From assembly GCA_902589965.1 (NCBI GenBank), contig CACIUX010000006.1:1-63774 (forward strand): DNA of 63,774 bases. The letters are read 5' to 3'. Source of the DNA: an uncultured SAR86 cluster bacterium (lineage in GTDB: Bacteria; Pseudomonadota; Gammaproteobacteria; Magnimaribacterales; AG-339-G14). The notes under the pieces were generated by a model. That model worked only from the letters and a program-made list of their open reading frames with translations. It ran no database searches and had not been told where the DNA came from. This document shows positions 58,878 through 63,774 of this stretch, piece after piece (the first letter of the stretch is position 1; the number at the start of each line of letters is the position of its first letter). The translations under genes were made by a program, and so were the position numbers.

Positions 58878-59299
58878 TAGTCATTATTTCTTAAACTCTT
58901 GAAGTCATCTATTGCGCGATGAATTGCCTCTTCTGCAAGCACACTACAGTGAATTTTAATTGCGGGTAATTCTAAAATATCGACAATTTCTTGGTTAGAA
59001 ATAGCTTGAGCCTCCTCCAAAGTTTTGCCCTTAAGCATGTCAATTAATTGTCCGCTTGATGCAATAGCTGAACCACAACCGTATGTTTTGAATCTTGCAT
59101 CTACTATTCTATTTTTGCCATCAATGTTCTGGCATTTTATTTGAAGTTTCATTACATCTCCGCAGGCTGGAGCACCAACGATTCCGGTACCTACTCGATG
59201 ATAATCTTCATCGCCAGGCTTCCATCTACCGACACTGGCCTTTTCAGGATTATTTAAAGTTTCTTCGAACTTATCTACTACTTTTTGTGAATATGCCAT
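58877..59299 (-). CDS. iscU: Fe-S cluster scaffold IscU
   Basis: Builds [2Fe-2S] clusters from IscS-derived sulfur. Ligand cysteines are Cys46 (GAPACGD), Cys75 (YGCGS) and Cys118 (KIHCS), with Asp48 beside the first. The HscA-recognition motif, LPPVK in E. coli, reads LPAIK (111-115). Length 140 aa, slightly longer than usual owing to a few residues before the first Cys. It lies 18 bp after iscS and is followed by the fused fdx-iscA gene. Confidence 0.96.
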   Translation of the reverse strand: MAYSQKVVDKFEETLNNPEKASVGRWKPGDEDYHRVGTGIVGAPACGDVMKLQIKCQNIDGKNRIVDARFKTYGCGSAIASSGQLIDMLKGKTLEEAQAISNQEIVDILELPAIKIHCSVLAEEAIHRAIDDFKSLRNND

Positions 59300-59317
59300 T
59301 TTTATCCTCTTTAGCTA

Positions 59318-60523
59318 TTAAGCCCACTCTATTTTATCTAAATCTACTCCATCTTGATACATTTCCCAAAGAGGAGAGATTTCTCTCAACCTTTCCACTG
59401 AGGACTTAACAAGCAAGGCAGTTTCCCTTACATCTTTTTCAGTAGTATATCTACCAAAAGAAAATCTAATAGAGCTATGTGCAAGCTCATCTTTCCTGCC
59501 AAGCGCTCTAAGAACATACGAAGGTTCTAAGCTCGCTGAAGTACATGCAGACCCAGAGGAAACTGCAATTGATTTAAGAGCCATTATTAGAGATTCTCCC
59601 TCAACGAAATTAAAAGATATATTCAATATGCCAGGGAATTTGTTTTTTGAATCACCATTGACATAGATTTCCTCAATATCTTTAACTTCTTCCCAAAAAA
59701 TTCTTTTAAGATTTTCTAACTTTCTTAAGTCATCATCCATTTGTTGGTGAGCTATTCTTGCTGCCTCCCCTAAACCTACTATCTGGTGTGTAGCCAAAGT
59801 ACCAGATCTAAAACCTCTCTCGTGACCGCCTCCATGAAATAATGGTTCTAATCTAACTCTGGGTTTTCTCCTAACAAATAATGCACCTACGCCCTTGGGG
59901 CCATAAAATTTATGAGCTGAAATTGATAAAAGATCAATTTTATTTGAAGACATATTAATGGCGATTTTCCCAATACTTTGGGCTGCATCAACATGGAAGA
60001 TTATTCCTTTGCTTCTAGTTAATTCACCTATTGCATCAATGTCAGTAATAGTTCCTAATTCATTATTCATATGCATGAGTGATACTAAAATTGTTTTATC
60101 AGTGACTGCTTCTGCAACTTGTTCAATAGAGATCTCTCCTGAAGAGTTTGGCTCCAAATATGTAACTTCAAAGCCTTCATCTTCAAGTTGTCTGAAGGGA
60201 TCAAGCACTGCTTTATGCTCTATTTTCGAAGTGACGAGATGATTACCTTTATTCTTATAAAATCTTGCTGCGCCCTTAATTGCTAAGTTATCAGACTCAG
60301 TTGCACCTGAAGTCCAAATGATTTCTCTAGGATCACAACCAATTAAAGTTGCAAGGTTATTTCTTGCCTCTTCAACTGCCTCATCAGCTTTCCAACCGAA
60401 GGAGTGAGATCTGGAAGCAGGATTTCCAAAATTCCCATCGAAGGACATAAAGTCTGTCATCTTTTTAACGACGCCTTCTTCTACAGGAGTAGTTGATGCA
60501 TAATCTAAATAAATTTGTTTCAA
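59318..60523 (-). CDS. iscS: Cysteine desulfurase IscS
   Basis: PLP enzyme that supplies sulfur for Fe-S clusters and tRNA thiolation. The PLP lysine is Lys205 ([11 protein letters not shown]) and the persulfide Cys327 is in [10 protein letters not shown], each one position from E. coli numbering. Length 401 aa. The start is TTG at 60523, preceded by a weak AGGT ribosome site; [12 protein letters not shown] directly follows, as in homologues. It is first in the isc operon here, since iscR is not upstream; instead a 228-bp gap with repeated AGGTACA boxes separates it from a divergent oxidoreductase. Confidence 0.96.
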   Translation of the reverse strand: MKQIYLDYASTTPVEEGVVKKMTDFMSFDGNFGNPASRSHSFGWKADEAVEEARNNLATLIGCDPREIIWTSGATESDNLAIKGAARFYKNKGNHLVTSKIEHKAVLDPFRQLEDEGFEVTYLEPNSSGEISIEQVAEAVTDKTILVSLMHMNNELGTITDIDAIGELTRSKGIIFHVDAAQSIGKIAINMSSNKIDLLSISAHKFYGPKGVGALFVRRKPRVRLEPLFHGGGHERGFRSGTLATHQIVGLGEAARIAHQQMDDDLRKLENLKRIFWEEVKDIEEIYVNGDSKNKFPGILNISFNFVEGESLIMALKSIAVSSGSACTSASLEPSYVLRALGRKDELAHSSIRFSFGRYTTEKDVRETALLVKSSVERLREISPLWEMYQDGVDLDKIEWA

Positions 60524-60549
60524 AATTACCTACCAATAAATTTGTGTGT

Positions 60550-60578
60550 ATTCTATTCTCATTCAGGTACAGAGTAAA
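60550..60578 (-). promoter_or_regulatory. Predicted promoter of the isc operon
   Basis: On the minus strand TTTACT (60573-60578) and TAGAAT (60550-60555) are 17 bp apart, matching sigma70 at four and five positions. The spacer contains one AGGTACA box (60565-60571), and another lies just upstream (60585-60591). Transcription would begin about 20 nt before the iscS TTG. A protein bound to the spacer box would block or reshape this promoter. Confidence 0.5.
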
Positions 60579-60746
60579 GAAAAAAGGTACATTAATAGAC
60601 TACTTTATAACTTTTAATTATAAAGAAACTGGAAAATAGACCAAATACCCCTATTACAAGCCTCTTAGGAGATCTTTTCTATCTTGATATGTACCTTTGA
60701 AAAAAAATAAGGTACACTCTGATCAAATTAAATGATTATAGGTACA
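60565..60746. repeat. Five AGGTACA boxes in the iscS/oxidoreductase divergent region
   Basis: Identical 7-mers at 60565-60571, 60585-60591, 60710-60716 and 60740-60746 (plus strand) and 60690-60696 (inverted). Start-to-start spacings are 20, 105, 20 and 30 bp, all near whole turns of the helix. The third and fourth form a perfect 8-bp inverted repeat (TGTACCTT / AAGGTACA, 11-nt spacer). Flanks are A/T-rich. The first lies within the predicted isc promoter; the last is 5 bp before the oxidoreductase ATG. For this base composition about 0.02 copies would be expected in 180 bp. A shared DNA-binding protein is the simplest explanation. Confidence 0.8.
60603..60625. repeat. Central palindrome in the same intergenic region
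   Basis: CTTTATAA (60603-60610) and TTATAAAG (60618-60625) form a perfect 8-bp inverted repeat with a 7-bp spacer. It sits between the two groups of AGGTACA boxes. It could be a second regulator site or a transcript hairpin. The rest of the gap, about 60626-60689, shows nothing I can name. Confidence 0.45.
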
Positions 60747-60751
60747 GAATC

Positions 60752-62818
60752 ATGAGCAAAAACAAGTATCTTTATAAAAGGCATAATACTTGGTGGGTAA
60801 AACTTTCAGTTCCAAAAACTCTAAGAGATAAGTTAGGTTATGATCTGAGGCAAACCACAGGAACCTCAGATCTAGACGAGGCAATTTTAAAGAGAGATCA
60901 AATTGTCCAAGAGTTTAGAGACGTTATCAATACTGAAAAAAATCTTTTGGAAAATTCTAAATCATCAAAGGATATTTCTGGTAGTTCGGATGTTCCCATA
61001 AGCGATTACATGCCCAAAACAGATATATCTGATCCTCAGTATTTTCATAAAGTTGTTGACTGTCAGTGGGCCTGCCCTGCTCATACCAATGTTCCTGAAT
61101 ATATTAGACTGATTGCTCAAAAGAAATATACCGATGCATACATGCTTAATTGGAAATCAAATGTTTTTCCTGGAATTCTTGGAAGAACTTGTGACAGACC
61201 ATGCGAGCCAGCATGCAGAAGATCTAGAACACATGAAGAACCGGTAGCAATTTGCAGATTAAAAAGAGTTGCTGCCGATAATAAAGAAGACTTTGATAGT
61301 CTTGTTCCTGAAATTCCGTCTGAAAAAAATGGAAAAAATATTGCTTTGATTGGTGGTGGCCCTGCTTCTTTGACTGTAGCTAGAGATCTATTGCCTTTAG
61401 GTTATGAGGTAACAGTATTTGAAAAGGATCCTAAGCCTGGCGGGTTAATGAGAACCAATATTCCATCTTTTAGATTACCTGAAGAAGTTTTAGACGAAGA
61501 AGTTTATAGAGTCATCAAAATGGGTGCGAAGTTTGTTAACAATACTGAAATCAAAAGCATGAAGTCTCTTGTAGATGATGAAAAATTTGATGCTGTTTTT
61601 GTAGGAACAGGAGCACCTAAAGGGAAAAATTTAAATATTCCAGGAAGAGATGAAGCATCAGAAAATATTCATATCGGTATTGATTGGCTCACTAGTATTG
61701 CTTTTGAACACATATCTTCCATTGGAAAAAAAGTAGTTGTTATTGGTGGCGGAAATACTGCAATGGATTGCTGTAGAACAGCCATTAGATTAGGGGCGGA
61801 AGATGTGAAAGTGACCGTAAGAAGTCCTTTCGAAGAAATGAAAGCTTCAGATTGGGAGATTGAAGAAGCTATAGATGAAGGAATACCTATTCTTGAAAAT
61901 ACATCTCCCAAAGAATTTGTTGTAGATGACAATGGAAAACTTAAGGGAGTTAAGTTCGAGAAAGTGGCACCACAATATTCAGATGACGGAAAAAGAAAGA
62001 TGGTTCCTACTGGGGAGGAAATAGTCATTGAGTGCGATGACGTTTTATTAGCAATTGGTCAAGATAATGCCTTTGATTGGATTGAAAGAGATATTGGAAT
62101 GGAGTTTGGTGAATGGGATATGCCTATTGTTGATAAAACTACAATGCAATCAACTTTACCAAAGGTCTTTTTTGGTGGTGATGCAGCATGGGGACCTGAA
62201 AATATTATTTGGGCAGTAGCTCATGGTCATCAAGCTGCTATATCGATTGATAACTATTGTAACGGAGTTGATCTTCTTGATAGACCTGATCCTCTAACAA
62301 ATCTTGTGAGTCAGAAAATGGGTGTTCATGAATGGGCATATGATAATGATATCTCTCAAGAGGATAGAAACATTGTTCCTCATGCTGATCATTCCGAAGC
62401 ACTGAAAAGTTTAAAAGTTGAAGTTGAGCTAGGGTACGACGAACAACTTGCACTAGATGAGGCTCAAAGATGCCTTAATTGCGATATGCAGACAGTGTTT
62501 AAAGAAGATCTCTGCATTGAGTGCGATGCTTGTGTTGATATCTGCCCTACCGATTGTATTAACTTTACTGATAACGGTACTGAAGAGTTTGTAAGAGGAA
62601 GTCTTAGAATTCCAGCGGTAAATTTAGATCAGAGTTTATATGTTTCAGACAAACTCAAAACTGGAAGAGTTATGGTTAAGGACGAAGATGTTTGTGTTCA
62701 CTGTGGGCTTTGTGCAGAAAGATGTCCTACTGGAGCATGGGATATTCAAAAGTTTTCTTACACTGAAGCTCAAACGTTGAATTCGAAAGATAAGAAAAAA
62801 TACAAGGAAGTTGCATAG
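60752..62818 (+). CDS. Integrase-head / GltD-like FAD, Fe-S oxidoreductase fusion
   Basis: A 688-aa protein. Residues 1-65 (YLYKRHNTWWVKLSVPKTLR, then LRQTTGTSDLDEAILKRDQI) look like the N-terminal arm-binding segment of tyrosine recombinases (DUF6538-like); no catalytic recombinase domain follows. From about residue 84 it is a glutamate-synthase-beta-type oxidoreductase: N-terminal cluster cysteines 104, 108, 147, 151, 155; FAD motif GGGPAS at 201-206; NADPH motif GGGNTAM at 332-338; and two C-terminal 4Fe-4S sets, Cys588/591/594/598 and Cys648/651/654/658. It probably passes electrons between NADPH and the 2-oxoacid oxidoreductase encoded next (the stop shares one base with that GTG). The ATG at 60752 is the only good start; a late TTG (60947) would remove the head but has no clear ribosome site. 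Confidence 0.85.
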   Translation: MSKNKYLYKRHNTWWVKLSVPKTLRDKLGYDLRQTTGTSDLDEAILKRDQIVQEFRDVINTEKNLLENSKSSKDISGSSDVPISDYMPKTDISDPQYFHKVVDCQWACPAHTNVPEYIRLIAQKKYTDAYMLNWKSNVFPGILGRTCDRPCEPACRRSRTHEEPVAICRLKRVAADNKEDFDSLVPEIPSEKNGKNIALIGGGPASLTVARDLLPLGYEVTVFEKDPKPGGLMRTNIPSFRLPEEVLDEEVYRVIKMGAKFVNNTEIKSMKSLVDDEKFDAVFVGTGAPKGKNLNIPGRDEASENIHIGIDWLTSIAFEHISSIGKKVVVIGGGNTAMDCCRTAIRLGAEDVKVTVRSPFEEMKASDWEIEEAIDEGIPILENTSPKEFVVDDNGKLKGVKFEKVAPQYSDDGKRKMVPTGEEIVIECDDVLLAIGQDNAFDWIERDIGMEFGEWDMPIVDKTTMQSTLPKVFFGGDAAWGPENIIWAVAHGHQAAISIDNYCNGVDLLDRPDPLTNLVSQKMGVHEWAYDNDISQEDRNIVPHADHSEALKSLKVEVELGYDEQLALDEAQRCLNCDMQTVFKEDLCIECDACVDICPTDCINFTDNGTEEFVRGSLRIPAVNLDQSLYVSDKLKTGRVMVKDEDVCVHCGLCAERCPTGAWDIQKFSYTEAQTLNSKDKKKYKEVA

Positions 62819-63774
62819 TGGAAAAACTTCAAACTTTTGATTCCTTAGTTTCTAAGAATGACTTTGTAATTAAATTTGCAAATGTGAATGGCTCTGGTTC
62901 AGCAAGTGCTAACCAAATGTTTGCTAAAGCAGTTTTTAGAATGGGCATTCCTGTAAGTCCAAAAAATATTTTTCCCTCAAACATTCAGGGCTTACCAACT
63001 TGGTTTGAAATTAGAATTAATAAAAATGGGTATCTTGGGAGTAAAGGAAGTGTTGATCTCTCAGTTGCAATGAATCCTCAAAGCTACAATCAAGATGTTG
63101 AAGAGCTCAACTCCGGCGGATATCTTTTATATGATTCTTCTTGGAAAAGAAATTTCTACAGAGATGATATTAACGTGATAGAAATTCCCCTCACTAGCCT
63201 CTGTGTTGAGTCTTTTACGAATGCAAAGCAAAGAGCCCTTTTTAAAAATATTGCCTATGTAGGTGCCTTGTCTGTTCTTCTAGATATGGAGTATGAAATT
63301 TTTGAAGAACTTATATCTGAGCAATTTGCATCGAAAAAGAACTTAATTGAGCCAAATCTAAAAGCCCTTAATATTGGAAGGGACTATGTTTTAAATAATT
63401 TGCCTTATCCAATTGGTTTAACGCTGGAAAGAATGGACAAGAATGATGGAAAAATTCTTATTAGTGGCAATGAAGCAGCGGGATTGGGAGCTGTTTATGG
63501 AGGAGCAACTATCTGCGCTTGGTACCCTATAACACCTTCTACCTCATTAGCAGAAGGTTTTGAAAAATATGCCAAAAAATTTAGAGTTGATGAAAAAACT
63601 GGAAAAAACCTTTATGCGAGCGTTCAAGCTGAGGATGAATTGTCTGCTATTGGTATGGCTATCGGGGCTAACTGGAATGGAGCTAGATCATTCACTGCGA
63701 CCAGCGGCCCTGGAATTTCGTTGATGAGTGAATTTCTTGGTCTGGCATATTTTGCTGAAGTTCCTGTCGTAGTG
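62818..63774 (+). CDS. 2-oxoacid:acceptor oxidoreductase, fused gamma-alpha subunit (partial)
   Basis: The first 319 residues of a ferredoxin-type 2-oxoacid oxidoreductase, cut by the window edge. Residues 1 to about 190 are the gamma domain (FANVNGSGSASANQMFAKAV); from about 217 the alpha domain begins with SGNEAAGLGAVYGGATICAWYPITPSTS, typical of KorA. Such enzymes interconvert 2-oxoacids such as 2-oxoglutarate and acyl-CoA with ferredoxin. A TPP-binding beta subunit should follow outside the window. The start is GTG, overlapping the TAG of the oxidoreductase, so both are translated together. Substrate specificity is not visible. Confidence 0.88.
   Translation, partial: MEKLQTFDSLVSKNDFVIKFANVNGSGSASANQMFAKAVFRMGIPVSPKNIFPSNIQGLPTWFEIRINKNGYLGSKGSVDLSVAMNPQSYNQDVEELNSGGYLLYDSSWKRNFYRDDINVIEIPLTSLCVESFTNAKQRALFKNIAYVGALSVLLDMEYEIFEELISEQFASKKNLIEPNLKALNIGRDYVLNNLPYPIGLTLERMDKNDGKILISGNEAAGLGAVYGGATICAWYPITPSTSLAEGFEKYAKKFRVDEKTGKNLYASVQAEDELSAIGMAIGANWNGARSFTATSGPGISLMSEFLGLAYFAEVPVVV

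Noticed and set aside
60601-60700. Possible tRNA or small structured RNA in the isc intergenic gap
   Set aside because: No cloverleaf or CCA-type end could be formed. The symmetric elements are better explained as protein sites.

Overview
The window is AT-rich bacterial chromosome, almost entirely coding, with many 4-20 bp gene overlaps and no gap over 300 bp. Gene order is gammaproteobacterial (rpsP-rimM-trmD-rplS, xerD-dsbC, hom-thrC, prfB-lysS, ribF-ileS-lspA-ispH, sdhCDAB-sucCD, der-bamB-yfgM-hisS-ispG-rodZ-ndk-isc). Together with the compact layout, the acyl-CoA and thiolase-like genes and the scarcity of regulators, this suggests a streamlined marine gammaproteobacterium of SAR86-like type. 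The placement is inferred from content, not from a phylogeny. I saw no rRNA, tRNA, insertion sequence, prophage or CRISPR array.

Layout. (1) 1-10 kb: the end of argF, glpK, nrdAB behind a promoter with two NrdR boxes, a glycerophosphodiesterase whose start codon lies in a perfect inverted repeat, an SDR, a cysteine-less thiolase-like protein and malate dehydrogenase. (2) 10-11.2 kb: two related tiny membrane proteins separated by a terminator hairpin, and a secreted DUF411 protein. (3) 24.4-11.25 kb, minus strand: one 13-kb co-directional run from rpsP through rimM, trmD, rplS, xerD, dsbC, alaC, hom, thrC, prfB (programmed +1 frameshift) and lysS to a trio resembling the LvaC/LvaA/LvaB hydroxyacyl-CoA pathway. 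S16 carries a long acidic repeat tail with its own in-frame start and ribosome binding site. (4) 24.5-42.3 kb: CorB, a stand-alone urate-oxidase-type membrane domain, groESL, then a minus-strand run for envelope and peptidoglycan recycling (ampG, ampD, dadA, murJ, lspA), isoprenoids (ispH), ileS, ribF, msrB, a desaturase, pdxB and an acyltransferase. (5) 42.3-45.2 kb, plus strand: MATE transporter, TusA, a 27-residue membrane peptide and an MDR oxidoreductase. (6) 60.5-45.2 kb, minus strand: iscS-iscU-[fdx-iscA fusion]-iscX-ndk-rodZ-ispG-hisS-yfgM-bamB-der, then sdhCDAB-sucCD and an unknown membrane-anchored protein. (7) 60.75-63.8 kb, plus strand: an FAD/Fe-S oxidoreductase and the start of a 2-oxoacid:acceptor oxidoreductase.

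The most unusual region is 60.5-62.8 kb. The oxidoreductase begins with about 65 residues that look like the N-terminal arm-binding head of a tyrosine recombinase. The 228-bp gap between it and the divergent isc operon holds five copies of AGGTACA at helically phased spacings, one lying inside a predicted isc promoter. iscR, hscB and hscA are absent from their usual places, and ferredoxin and IscA are fused. One reading is an integrase-derived DNA-binding head recruited onto an Fe-S flavoprotein that controls its own gene and Fe-S cluster assembly. This is a hypothesis from sequence only.
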